From: Selenomonas sp. FOBRC6
GTDB taxonomy: Bacteria > Bacillota > Negativicutes > Selenomonadales > Selenomonadaceae
Assembly (NCBI RefSeq): GCF_000286455.1
Contig: NZ_ALKG01000040.1
Location: 1-44,216 of the forward strand
Reading direction: 5' to 3'
DNA: 44,216 bases
The position numbers were made by a program, and so were the translations under genes. Positions 26,537 through 34,460 of this stretch are shown piece after piece. The stretch's first letter is position 1. Every line of letters begins with the position of its first letter. A model generated the notes under the pieces. It made no database searches, was not told the DNA's origin, and saw only the letters and a program-made list of their open reading frames with translations.

Positions 26537-26585
26537 ATCTTAGCAAATCTCCCGCCGCCATAGGTCGCCGCACAGGCGACATTTT
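26537..26585 (-). promoter_or_regulatory. Operator-type promoter for the Cys-rich/rtcB genes
   Basis: On the minus strand the order is AAAATGTCGCCTGT-GCG-GCGACC (26563-26585), 20 bases, then TGC plus TAAGAT as an extended -10 (26537-26542). GTCGCC and GGCGAC form a palindrome in the -35 position, where no standard -35 hexamer is seen. An almost identical element at the same spacing precedes the vWA gene. Confidence 0.65.
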
Positions 26586-26609
26586 CATTATGTGATTCAA
26601 GTATAGCAA

Positions 26610-26638
26610 AAGGCATGGACGAATTACGTCCATGCCTT
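26610..26638 (-). terminator. Terminator of the helix-turn-helix gene
   Basis: AAGGCATGGACG and CGTCCATGCCTT form a perfect 12-bp stem over a five-base loop; on the minus strand TTTTG follows. It lies 25 bases after the gene. Confidence 0.85.
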
Positions 26639-26662
26639 GTCGAGATTCTCAAAAATATCACG

Positions 26663-27271
26663 TCACAGCACTTCCATCCCGAGCGCATACAGGATCTCGT
26701 TCACGGTGACGATGTCAAAGCCCTCCTCGATGCAGTACTGCATGGCAAGGTCGTATTCGTGCGCAGGCGAGATGCTGTAGCCCGCGCTCGCGAGGAGATC
26801 CCGCGCGTCGTCGAGGTTCAGCCGCAGGACGAAGATGAATGCGTAGACGACGCGAATCTTCGGATGATAGTTCTTGTCGGTACGGATCTTGGAGAACAGT
26901 TTGCGGTCAATCCCCGCACGCTTGTACACCTCTACATCAGTCATGCCGCTCTCGTCGATGAGGCGCAGGAGTCGCTCGGAGAAGGTTTCTTTCGGCTTGT
27001 CGAGTTTGCTCCTCAGACGTGAGAGAATGCCGTCCAGACCAACACGCGGACGGGGAACTTGGACGCCGCATACGAGTGGCTCTTCATGTACACCGGGATC
27101 GCGCGCAATGCCGTGGCGTTCGCGCTCGCCCTCGAAGGGACGCGGCACGGGATGCGGCAGCTTGCGCTTTGCTTCCTCGATGATGTCGGAGGACCCCTGC
27201 AAATGCGCGGCAATATAGCGGCGAATCCGTTCAAGGAGGTCGGCGGATGGCGTTTGATGCGGCGGTAACAT
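26663..27271 (-). CDS. Helix-turn-helix domain protein of unknown function
   Basis: About 202 residues from the second ATG (27271), which lies 7 bases from GAGAGGGGA; the first ATG (27277) is too close to it. The N-terminal half is Pro/Arg-rich and unassigned. From about residue 98 an XRE-like helix-turn-helix region is visible (FSERLLRLIDESGMTDVEVYKRAGIDRKLFSKIR). A helical region LNLDDARDLLASAGYSIS and a C-terminal DIVTVNEILYALGMEVL follow. It lies between vWA and rtcB and may regulate them or act as a binding partner. It has its own promoter and terminator. Confidence 0.75.
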   Translation of the reverse strand: MLPPHQTPSADLLERIRRYIAAHLQGSSDIIEEAKRKLPHPVPRPFEGERERHGIARDPGVHEEPLVCGVQVPRPRVGLDGILSRLRSKLDKPKETFSERLLRLIDESGMTDVEVYKRAGIDRKLFSKIRTDKNYHPKIRVVYAFIFVLRLNLDDARDLLASAGYSISPAHEYDLAMQYCIEEGFDIVTVNEILYALGMEVL

Positions 27272-27302
27272 GGACATTCCCCTCTCAGTTTCTTTTCATA
27301 AA

Positions 27303-27331
27303 ATTTTAACAGATATGAATCATCCACGCAA
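27303..27331 (-). promoter_or_regulatory. Promoter of the helix-turn-helix gene
   Basis: TTGCGT (27326-27331) and TAAAAT (27303-27308) on the minus strand with 17-base spacing, 32 bases before the start. It lacks the GTCGC palindrome found at the two neighbouring promoters. Confidence 0.55.
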
Positions 27332-27397
27332 GAGATTTGTTTTCATTTATTTGCCACAGATACAACCGTCCTGGTCATGTTTGCTCTATCGCTGCAA

Positions 27398-27451
27398 GCG
27401 CCCCCACCGGCTCACTCCGTTCGCCACCTCCCCCGCTGCGGCAGGGGAGGC
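27398..27451. repeat. Partial copy of a palindromic interspersed repeat
   Basis: GCGCCCCC, CGGCTC, CGCCAC and a CCTCCCCCGC/GCAGGGGAGG hairpin appear in the same order as in the element at 43095-43219. It lies just after the 3' end of the vWA gene and looks like a shortened member of that family. Confidence 0.55.
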
Positions 27452-27464
27452 TTTTCGTTCCCGC

Positions 27465-28130
27465 TCAGCTGCGACCGCTCTTCTGCTTTGCGAGGTGCTT
27501 GCCGATCTTCTCCGCCCATCCGGTCGGCACTTCGCCCACCGCAGAGAATGCGCAGGTCATCGCCGCGAGCGATGTGAAGTTCTCGCGCACGCCCGCTGCG
27601 TCACAGGCGAACTCGACGGCGTTCTCGGCGCGGATGCCAAGACCACCCGCGACCTGCACCGCGTCGATGTTCGCGCCAAGGAAGACAAACGCCCAGCCCG
27701 CCTCCTCCTGCTGCTTCACCATCGCCCGCACCTGATCTGCCGTGTAACGTGTGCTCGAATTCTCCATGCCGTCCGTTGTAATGATGAACATGGTGCGTGC
27801 GGGGCGATCCTCAGGACGCGCGTACTTGTGCACGTTTTTGATGTGGTGGATCGCGCCGCCCATCGCGTCGAGCAGCGCCGTCGAGCCGCGCGTGTAGTAC
27901 TCCTTGTCCGTGAGCGTTGGCACCTCTGCGATCCGCACGCGGTCATGAATCACCTCGTCCTCGTGGTCAAAGAGCACCGTCGAGACGAGCACGTCCCCGC
28001 CCTCGCTGCGATGCTGTGTGAGCATGCCGTTGAACCCGCCGATGGTGTCGCTCTCCAACCCCGCCATCGACCCGCTCCGATCCAGAATGAATACGAGTTC
28101 CGTCTGTCCGTTTGTCTTTGCTTCTGTCAT
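27465..28130 (-). CDS. von Willebrand factor A domain protein
   Basis: A 221-residue cytosolic protein that is almost entirely one vWA domain. The metal-ion-dependent adhesion site is complete: DRSGS (Asp17, Ser19, Ser21), the Thr in RGSTALLDA, and the Asp in ITTDGMENSS. GGAGGAG lies 8 bases before the ATG. Such stand-alone vWA proteins often act as protein-binding partners of ATPases, or in stress and RNA-repair modules. Here it leads a group with a helix-turn-helix protein, a Cys-rich protein and broken rtcB, and it shares a promoter operator with the latter two. Confidence 0.88.
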   Translation of the reverse strand: MTEAKTNGQTELVFILDRSGSMAGLESDTIGGFNGMLTQHRSEGGDVLVSTVLFDHEDEVIHDRVRIAEVPTLTDKEYYTRGSTALLDAMGGAIHHIKNVHKYARPEDRPARTMFIITTDGMENSSTRYTADQVRAMVKQQEEAGWAFVFLGANIDAVQVAGGLGIRAENAVEFACDAAGVRENFTSLAAMTCAFSAVGEVPTGWAEKIGKHLAKQKSGRS

Positions 28131-28174
28131 GGTGATCTCCTCCTCTATCCTGTGTGACCTCTTCTATGGTGTCG

Positions 28175-28223
28175 AGTATAGCAGGGAAATGGGGACGGGT
28201 GGTCGCATGACAGGCGACATTTT
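28175..28223 (-). promoter_or_regulatory. Operator-type promoter for the vWA gene
   Basis: On the minus strand AAAATGTCGCCTGT-CAT-GCGACC (28201-28223) is followed after 20 bases by TGC plus TATACT (28175-28180), an extended -10 box. Layout and spacing match the promoter of the Cys-rich gene exactly. Confidence 0.65.
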
Positions 28224-28237
28224 ACACGAAATTGAAA

Positions 28238-28266
28238 AAGGCGCAGGCAAATGCCCACGCCTTGCT
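28238..28266 (-). terminator. Terminator of the 86-residue hypothetical gene
   Basis: On the minus strand AAGGCG and CGCCTT with inner GGGCA/GCCT pairs form a stem followed by five Ts. It is 14 bases after the gene's stop. Confidence 0.8.
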
Positions 28267-28279
28267 GTGAAAACACAGA

Positions 28280-28540
28280 TTACCCGCGATGATTCAAATC
28301 TCTGCGCTCCATATCCGTAATTCCCGCCAGAGTCTCAATTTTTTCTCTCTGCCAATCATCACATCCTACCTGTATAGGCACGCGTTGCCCATCGCTCCTG
28401 ATCTCATAGATCGTCTTCGTCTTGCGATCATAAGCAACACTCGACACACCTCTTGCCTTGTTCTTCGCCAGTGCAATACGTACCGCTGCGCGAGCCCCCT
28501 GCACAACCATATCATCCGTCATCTCTGTTGTCGCCATCAT
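28280..28540 (-). CDS. Small hypothetical protein
   Basis: An 86-residue soluble protein with AAGGAGG 6 bases before its start. It opens with an acidic helix (TTEMTDDMVVQGARAAVRIALAKNKARG), then a beta-like segment VSSVAYDRKTKTIYEIRSDGQRV and a basic/acidic tail. No family is recognised. The Ala/Arg helix followed by a two-strand element suggests a small regulatory or toxin-like partner, but nothing in the context confirms this. Confidence 0.6.
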   Translation of the reverse strand: MMATTEMTDDMVVQGARAAVRIALAKNKARGVSSVAYDRKTKTIYEIRSDGQRVPIQVGCDDWQREKIETLAGITDMERRDLNHRG

Positions 28541-28625
28541 GCCGCCTCCTTCGGTATCTTTCTTTCACTAGATCATATTTTGATTGAAAACACACGGGGG
28601 ACTATCACAGCGCAATTATTTCCCT

Positions 28626-28631
28626 TATAAT
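28626..28631 (+). promoter_or_regulatory. -10 box for ogt
   Basis: A perfect TATAAT lies 36 bases before ogt; the -35 region (TATCAC at 17-base spacing) is weak. Confidence 0.45.
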
Positions 28632-28667
28632 AGAACTACATCATCATCAACTGACAGGAGAACGCCC

Positions 28668-29153
28668 ATGATCTACACAGCACACTACACCTCCCCGCTC
28701 GGCGACATCACGCTCGCGAGTGACGGCATCGCACTCACGGGGCTGTACTTCGATGGGGAGAGGGATTTCCCCGATCTTTCGGCAGCGCACAAAAAAGACC
28801 TCCCCGTATTCGGAGAGGCCATGCGTTGGCTCGATCTATATTTCGCCGGCAAGGAGCCGGACTTCAGCCCTGCGCTCAATCCTACGGGCACGACGTTTCA
28901 GATGTCGGTATGGGCAATCCTGCAGACGATCCCATTCGGAGAAACGACGACCTATGGCGCGATCGCACGCCGCCTCGAAGAGGAAACGAAAAAGCGCATG
29001 TCGGCACAGGCGGTCGGCGGCGCGGTCGGGCGCAATCCAATCTCCATCCTCATCCCGTGCCACCGCGTCATTGGTGCAGACGGCAGCCTCACAGGCTATG
29101 CGGGCGGGCTCGACAAAAAGGAGTATCTGCTGGGTCTTGAGAGGACAACATGA
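28668..29153 (+). CDS. ogt: Methylated-DNA-protein-cysteine S-methyltransferase
   Basis: Suicide repair protein that removes methyl groups from O6-methylguanine. The 161-residue protein has the active-site PCHRVIGADGSLTGYAGG with the acceptor Cys131. Upstream are the DNA-binding FQMSVWAILQTIPFGETTTYGAIARRL and AVGGAVGRNPISILI segments. AGGAG lies 8 bases before the ATG at 28668. It is a stand-alone gene without an AdaA-type domain. Confidence 0.95.
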   Translation: MIYTAHYTSPLGDITLASDGIALTGLYFDGERDFPDLSAAHKKDLPVFGEAMRWLDLYFAGKEPDFSPALNPTGTTFQMSVWAILQTIPFGETTTYGAIARRLEEETKKRMSAQAVGGAVGRNPISILIPCHRVIGADGSLTGYAGGLDKKEYLLGLERTT

Positions 29154-29280
29154 TACTTGATCTCTGATCGTCGTTCTGCCAAAGCACTTTTGTCAGGCAT
29201 AGCAACAATTCTCCCCCACACAAGAAAACGCAGCCCTCGCGCGGAGCTGCGTCTTTTCACAATATACAGTGTATGCACCT

Positions 29281-29844
29281 TTACTTTTTTGCATCTTGCT
29301 TCGTGTGCGCGGTGTTTGCCGCCTTCGTCTGCTGCGCGATGGCATCACAGACACAGCCGCCCGTGGGCGTAACGGTACCGCGCTTGCGTGCCTTGTGCGC
29401 CTCATAGCGGCGTTTGCCCTCCTCAAAGGCGGCACGTGCCTCCTCGGTATCGAGCGTGAGCGGCGGCACGGACTTCGGCCGTGCGTTGCGGTCGAGCGCA
29501 ACCATGGTGAAATACGCCGAGAGCGCGAGCTGCGGATCGCCGCCGTCGTCCAGGTCCTCGACGATGACGTTGACCGCGACCTCCATCGAGCTGTGCCCGA
29601 CATAGACGATGTCTGCCGTCACAACGACAAGGTCGCCGATGCGGATCGGCAGGTGGAACTCCAGCTCGTCCACTCGTGCCGTCACGACGTTCGACCGCGC
29701 ATACCGCCGCGCCGCCGCATACGCCGCCGAGTCCATCAGCTTCATGATCTCGCCGCCGTGCACGTTCCCATTCGGGTTCGCCTGACTGGGCATCATGACC
29801 TCGCTGATAACGATGCGGCTATCCTTCATTTTGCAGTCTTTCAT
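29281..29844 (-). CDS. Acyl-CoA thioesterase, hotdog fold (YciA/BACH type)
   Basis: About 187 residues from the ATG at 29844, with GGGGGA 6 bases upstream. The hotdog core contains PSQANPNGNVHGGEIMKLMDSAAYAAARRYA, with the catalytic Asp in the LMDSAA segment, and VDELEFHLPIRIGDLVVVTADIVYVGHSSMEV. The family hydrolyses acyl-CoA esters in the cytosol. A C-terminal extension of about 60 residues is basic and Ala-rich with two Cys (GGCVCDA). The gene diverges from the DXS-like gene. Confidence 0.9.
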   Translation of the reverse strand: MKDCKMKDSRIVISEVMMPSQANPNGNVHGGEIMKLMDSAAYAAARRYARSNVVTARVDELEFHLPIRIGDLVVVTADIVYVGHSSMEVAVNVIVEDLDDGGDPQLALSAYFTMVALDRNARPKSVPPLTLDTEEARAAFEEGKRRYEAHKARKRGTVTPTGGCVCDAIAQQTKAANTAHTKQDAKK

Positions 29845-29932
29845 TATATATCCCCCATCAAAATATTTTTTCATCGGAGTGTCCACTCTACCACGCTTTG
29901 CTGAAAATAATCCGTTGCATTTGCTACGCGCC

Positions 29933-29963
29933 TTGACATCCACGTACATTTCGGTGATATAAT
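29933..29963 (+). promoter_or_regulatory. Promoter for the first DXS-like gene
   Basis: A perfect TTGACA (29933-29938) and extended -10 TGATATAAT (TATAAT at 29958-29963), with 19-base spacing, 42 bases before the start. Confidence 0.6.
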
Positions 29964-30005
29964 TCGCTTAGGGAAATGGAAAGCATACGGCAAAGGGGGA
30001 TCTCT

Positions 30006-31763
30006 ATGTATCTGGAAAAAATCACATCACCCGCCGATATCAAGGGGTACGGCCCAGCGGAGCGCAAGGCGCTAGCCGAGGAAATGCGCGACGCACTCCT
30101 CAAACGTGCGAGCATGCACGGCGGACACTTCGGCCCGGACTTCGGCATCATCGAGACGATCATCGCGCTGCATACGGTCTTTGACTCGCCCACGGACAAG
30201 ATTGTCTACGACGTGTCGCACCAGTGCTACCCGCACAAGATGCTGACGGGGCGCGTGGAGGCATACATCGACGAGGACAAATACGACGAGGTGTCGGGCT
30301 ATACGAATCCCGAGGAAAGTCCGCATGACCTCTTCAACGTCGGGCATACATCCACCTCGATCAGCCTTGCCTCGGGGCTTGCGAAGGCGCGAGATCTCGC
30401 GGGGCGCAGAGAAAACGTCATTGCCCTCATCGGCGACGGCTCGATGTCCGGCGGCGAGGCACTGGAGGGGCTGAACGTCGTCGGTGAGATGGAAACGAAC
30501 TTCATCATTGTATTCAACGACAACGGGCATTCCATCGCGGAGAACCACGGTGGGATGTACCGCAAGTTCAAGGAGCTGCGCGAGACAAACGGCGCAGCGG
30601 AGGACAACCTCTTCCGCGCAATGGGACTCGACTACCGCTATGTCGCAGACGGCAACGACTGCGAGGCACTGATTGCGGCGTTCTCTGCGGTCAAGGACAG
30701 TACAAAGCCCGTTGTTGTGCATATCGTCACGCAGAAGGGCAAGGGCTACCAGTTCGCCGAGGAGGATCCCGAGACGTGGCACTATCGTATGCCATTCGAC
30801 ATGGAGACGGGCGCGCTGAAACATCCATACACGGATCCATATCAGGAGGCAACAAAGGCCTTCCTCAAGAAACAGACGCAAACGAATCCGAACATCGTCT
30901 TTCTCGCGGCGGGTACGATGGGCGCCATCGGACTCTCCCCCAAGGATCGCACGGAACTCGGCAGTCAGTACGTCGACGTGGGCATCGCCGAGGAGCACGC
31001 GGTCGCGATGGCATCGGGACTTGCACGCGGCGGTGCGCGCCCGATCTTCGGCACGTACAGCACATTCTTCCAGCGCGTCTACGATCAGATGGCGCAGGAT
31101 GTCGCGGTGAACAACAGCCCCGCCATCTTTCTCTCCGTCGGCGCGTCGCTCTACTATATGAACGACGTGACGCACCTCGGCTTCTTCGACATCCCCATCT
31201 TTGCGAACATCCCGAACCTCGTCTTCCTCGCACCCGCGAGCCTCGACGAGTACAAGTCGGTACTGCGCTGGTCGGTCACGCAGACGGCACATCCCGTTAT
31301 GATCCGCATGCCGGTCGGCGGGTATGAGGAGAGCCCCTATGCCGTGCGCACAGACTACAGCAACCTCAACAAGTATCAGGTCGTGCAGGAGGGCACGGAG
31401 GTCGCACTGATCGGCGCCGGCAATTTCGCTGCTCTTGCAAGCGCTGCCGCCGCACAGCTCGAGGCGGAGGGCATCCACGCGACCGTCGTCAATCCGATCT
31501 TCCTCTCGGGACTCGACACGGTGCTGCTCGAACGTCTCAAAGAGAAGCACAGCCTCATCCTCACACTCGAGGACGGCATCCTCGACGGCGGCTTCGGGCA
31601 GAAGATCGCCGCGTACTACGGCATGAACGCAAATGTACGCGTGCGCTGCTACGGCCTCTCAAAGGAGTTCCACGACCGCTACGACGCCGCCGAGCTTGCG
31701 CGTGAGCACCATCTCACCGCCGAGCAGATCGCGGCGGATACACTGATGGCATTGAAGAACTGA
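30006..31763 (+). CDS. 1-deoxy-D-xylulose-5-phosphate synthase-like protein, copy 1
   Basis: Thiamine-diphosphate enzyme of the DXS/transketolase type, 585 residues (typical DXS is about 620-640). It keeps the DXS N-terminal DKIVYDVSHQCYPHKMLTGR, the ThDP motif GDGSMSGGEALEGLN...NDN, and the pyrimidine-domain VDVGIAEEHAVAMASGLA plus YSTFFQRVYDQMAQDV. The segment that in DXS reads DRAG..G.DG.TH is instead SVGASLYYMNDVTHLGFFD, so the substrate Arg and Gly-rich turn are lost. Start at 30006 follows AAAGGGGG. It may be a dedicated DXS variant or a related acyloin/transketolase-type enzyme. A close paralogue lies 735 bases downstream. Confidence 0.8.
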   Translation: MYLEKITSPADIKGYGPAERKALAEEMRDALLKRASMHGGHFGPDFGIIETIIALHTVFDSPTDKIVYDVSHQCYPHKMLTGRVEAYIDEDKYDEVSGYTNPEESPHDLFNVGHTSTSISLASGLAKARDLAGRRENVIALIGDGSMSGGEALEGLNVVGEMETNFIIVFNDNGHSIAENHGGMYRKFKELRETNGAAEDNLFRAMGLDYRYVADGNDCEALIAAFSAVKDSTKPVVVHIVTQKGKGYQFAEEDPETWHYRMPFDMETGALKHPYTDPYQEATKAFLKKQTQTNPNIVFLAAGTMGAIGLSPKDRTELGSQYVDVGIAEEHAVAMASGLARGGARPIFGTYSTFFQRVYDQMAQDVAVNNSPAIFLSVGASLYYMNDVTHLGFFDIPIFANIPNLVFLAPASLDEYKSVLRWSVTQTAHPVMIRMPVGGYEESPYAVRTDYSNLNKYQVVQEGTEVALIGAGNFAALASAAAAQLEAEGIHATVVNPIFLSGLDTVLLERLKEKHSLILTLEDGILDGGFGQKIAAYYGMNANVRVRCYGLSKEFHDRYDAAELAREHHLTAEQIAADTLMALKN

Positions 31764-31799
31764 CATGCCAATGCGCAAAACATAACGATAGGAGATTTT

Positions 31800-32351
31800 A
31801 TGAAAAAAGTTTTGATTATCTCAGGTCATCCCGAACTCAGGGACAACTCATTCGCGAACAAGATCATCATGGAGGATCTGGCAAAGCTGCTGCCGGACGC
31901 CGTCATCGACGATCTCAGCGCCCTCTATCCCGACTATAAAATCAACGTCGAAGCCGAGCAGAAGAAGCTCACAAACGCGGACATCATCGTCCTGCAGTTC
32001 CCGATCTTCTGGTACAGCTGCCCGGCACTGCTCGCCAAGTGGATGGAGGACGTCTTTGTCCGCGGCTTCTCACACGGATCGCAGGGCAAGGCACTTGTCG
32101 GCAAGAAGCTCCTCCTCTCGTTTACCACAGGCGCACCCGAGAGCGCATATGACGCGGCATTCCCCGTGGATGCGCTGACGGGGCGCTTTGTTCAGACGGC
32201 AGGGCTCACGGGCATGATCTACGAGGGCTATGTCTACACGGGTGGTGTCTCCTACGCCGACCGCACCGATCCCACGCGCGCCACCGCCATGACGGAGGTC
32301 TCCCACGCGCACGCAAAGCGCCTACTGGAGAAGATCACGTCCCTGATGTAA
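31800..32351 (+). CDS. Flavodoxin-fold NAD(P)H:quinone oxidoreductase
   Basis: A 183-residue FMN/FAD protein of the KefF/MdaB/NQO type, reducing quinones or similar acceptors. It shows KVLIISGHPELRDNSFANK (phosphate-binding start), LQFPIFWYSCPALLAKWMEDVF, which is highly characteristic, and LLLSFTTGAPESAY. TAGGAG lies 8 bases before the ATG. It sits 36 bases after DXS-like copy 1, before a terminator, so the two probably form an operon. The pairing suggests a redox-linked partner, but no direct link is visible. Confidence 0.9.
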   Translation: MKKVLIISGHPELRDNSFANKIIMEDLAKLLPDAVIDDLSALYPDYKINVEAEQKKLTNADIIVLQFPIFWYSCPALLAKWMEDVFVRGFSHGSQGKALVGKKLLLSFTTGAPESAYDAAFPVDALTGRFVQTAGLTGMIYEGYVYTGGVSYADRTDPTRATAMTEVSHAHAKRLLEKITSLM

Positions 32352-32367
32352 TCCTGCGTTTCCAACA

Positions 32368-32397
32368 GCCTCGGAGACACGCGCTCCGAGGTTTTTC
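32368..32397 (+). terminator. Terminator after the oxidoreductase gene
   Basis: CCTCGGAG and CTCCGAGG form a perfect 8-bp stem followed by five Ts. Confidence 0.9.
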
Positions 32398-32451
32398 TCT
32401 GCCCATCCCGTGTTTTTTTGTCCAATTATGATATTTTCTTAGAATTTATGC

Positions 32452-32457
32452 TATAAT
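32452..32457 (+). promoter_or_regulatory. Extended -10 promoter for the second DXS-like gene
   Basis: TGCTATAAT gives an extended -10 box 41 bases before the start; the -35 region (TGATAT) is weak. Confidence 0.5.
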
Positions 32458-32498
32458 AGAGTGCGGATATTAGCATATGTCAACGGAGGGCTTTTCCC

Positions 32499-34256
32499 TT
32501 GTATCTTGAAAACATCAACGCGCCCAGAGACTTGCGGGGCTATACGGCGGAGCAGCGCCGCATCCTTGCGCAGGAGATGCGCGAGGCGCTCATCGAGCGC
32601 ACGAGCCTCGTCGGCGGGCACATTGGGCCGAACCTTGGGATCATCGAAGCGACCATCGCACTCCACACGGTCTTTGATTCGCCGCGCGACAAGATCGTCT
32701 TCGATGTCTCCCACCAGTGCTATCCACACAAGATGCTCACGGGGCGCGCCGGCGCATACACGCGCGCAGCAGAGTACAACGACGTCTCCGGCTTTACGAA
32801 CACCGACGAGAGCGCACACGACATCTTCAACATTGGGCACACCTCAACCTCGATCAGTCTCGCCTCTGGACTTGCAAAGGCGCGTGACCTCGCGGGCGGC
32901 ACGGAGAACATCATCGCCATCATCGGCGACGGCTCCATGTCGGGCGGCGAGGCGCTCGAGGGACTGAACGTCGTTGGCGAGATGAGCACGAACTGCATCA
33001 TCGTATTCAATGACAACGATCAATCCATCTCCGAGAACCACGGAGGTATGTACCGCAAATTCAAAGAACTGCGCGAGACAAACGGTCAGGCGGAGGACAA
33101 CCTCTTCCGTGCGATGGGACTCCGCTACCGCTACGTCGCAGACGGCAACGACGCGGAGGCGCTGATCCGCGTATTCTCCGAGGAAAAGGACAGTACAAGC
33201 CCCGTCGTCATCCACATCCACACAACAAAGGGCAAGGGACTCTCCTTCGCCGAGAACGATCCCGAGGGTTGGCATCGCCATGCCCCCTTCCACCTTGAGA
33301 CTGGCATCGCAAAGAAGACATCCTCGCCCGAGCCATACACTGCCGCAACTGTGGACTTTGTCCTCGAGACGGCGCGCAGGAATCCGAACTTCGTCTACCT
33401 CTCGGCGGGCATCGTCGGCGGCATCAACCTCAGTCCCGCGCAGCGTGCAGAGCTTGGCAGCCAATACATCGACGTCGGAATTGCCGAGGAACACGCCGTC
33501 GCAATGGCGTCGGGGCTGGCGCGTGCAGGCGCTCGCCCGATCTTCGGCACGTACAGCACGTTCTTCCAGCGCACCTACGATCAGATGGCGCAGGATGTCG
33601 CGATCAACCGCAGTCCTGCCGTCTTTCTCGCGACAGGCACATCGCTCTACCGCTCCACCGACGTGACCCACCTTGGCTTCTACGACATCTCCATCTTCTC
33701 GAACATCCCGAACCTCGTCTACCTCGCACCGACAAGCGTCGCCGAGCACATCGCCGTCCTACGCTGGGCGGTGGAGCAGCGGGAGCACCCCGTCATGATC
33801 CGCATGCCCTTCTCTGGCTACGAGGAGAGCCCCTATCCCGTGCGCACGGACTACAGAGATCTGAACAAATCTATCGTCGTCACAGAGGGCAGGGATGTCG
33901 CCCTCATCGGCGTCGGCAACTTCGCCGCGCTCGCCTCCGAGGCGGCAGAGGAACTCGCATACGAGGGCATTCACGCCACCGTCATCAATCCGCTCTACCT
34001 CTCGGGGCTCGATGAGGAGTTGCTCGATTCACTGCGCGGGAAACACAGCCTCATCCTCACACTCGAGGACGGCATCCTCGCGGGCGGCTTTGGGCAGAAG
34101 GTGGCATCCTTCTATGCGCGCACGGGAGACGTACGCGTCCTGACCTACGGACTGCCGAAGGCATTCTTCAACCGATACAACCCCGACGCCCTCGCACGGG
34201 AGTACCACCTCACCGCCCCCCAGATTACGGCGGACGTGCTGCAGGAACTTGCGTGA
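32499..34256 (+). CDS. 1-deoxy-D-xylulose-5-phosphate synthase-like protein, copy 2
   Basis: A 585-residue paralogue of the gene at 30006, similar along its whole length. It starts at a TTG with GGAGGG 8 bases upstream. It has DKIVFDVSHQCYPHKMLTGR, GDGSMSGGEALEGLN, NDN, YIDVGIAEEHAVAMASGLA and YSTFFQRTYDQMAQDV. The DRAG..G.DG.TH segment of DXS is replaced by ATGTSLYRSTDVTHLGFYD, matching the change in copy 1. The copies differ mostly in surface and loop positions. It has its own promoter, so the pair may be expressed under different conditions. Confidence 0.8.
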   Translation: MYLENINAPRDLRGYTAEQRRILAQEMREALIERTSLVGGHIGPNLGIIEATIALHTVFDSPRDKIVFDVSHQCYPHKMLTGRAGAYTRAAEYNDVSGFTNTDESAHDIFNIGHTSTSISLASGLAKARDLAGGTENIIAIIGDGSMSGGEALEGLNVVGEMSTNCIIVFNDNDQSISENHGGMYRKFKELRETNGQAEDNLFRAMGLRYRYVADGNDAEALIRVFSEEKDSTSPVVIHIHTTKGKGLSFAENDPEGWHRHAPFHLETGIAKKTSSPEPYTAATVDFVLETARRNPNFVYLSAGIVGGINLSPAQRAELGSQYIDVGIAEEHAVAMASGLARAGARPIFGTYSTFFQRTYDQMAQDVAINRSPAVFLATGTSLYRSTDVTHLGFYDISIFSNIPNLVYLAPTSVAEHIAVLRWAVEQREHPVMIRMPFSGYEESPYPVRTDYRDLNKSIVVTEGRDVALIGVGNFAALASEAAEELAYEGIHATVINPLYLSGLDEELLDSLRGKHSLILTLEDGILAGGFGQKVASFYARTGDVRVLTYGLPKAFFNRYNPDALAREYHLTAPQITADVLQELA

Positions 34257-34321
34257 GAGCTTGGTGAAAAAAGGGCTTGCATTTTTCCCGCGCGCGCGCT
34301 ATAATGTCCCTTGTCAGTCAC

Positions 34322-34397
34322 GGGGACGTAGCTCAGCTGGGAGAGCACCAGGTTCGCAATCTGGGGGTCGAGAGTTCAATCCTCTTCGTCTCCACCA
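34322..34397 (+). tRNA. tRNA-Ala (CGC anticodon)
   Basis: 76 bases fold as a tRNA: acceptor GGGGACG/CGTCTCC, D arm GCTC/GAGC, anticodon arm CCAGG-TTCGCAA-TCTGG giving anticodon CGC (reads GCG, Ala), T arm GAGAG-TTCAATC-CTCTT, then A and an encoded CCA. GCG is a common codon in this GC-rich window. Confidence 0.93.
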
Positions 34398-34412
34398 TTT
34401 TTGACCATACAC

Positions 34413-34445
34413 GGAGGAATCCATTCGGATATCCTCCTTTTTTTG
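34413..34445 (+). terminator. tRNA terminator
   Basis: GGAGGAATCC and GGATATCCTCC form a stem followed by seven Ts, 15 bases after the tRNA and immediately before the next gene's ribosome binding site. Confidence 0.85.
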
Positions 34446-34460
34446 ATATGGAGGTGCGTG

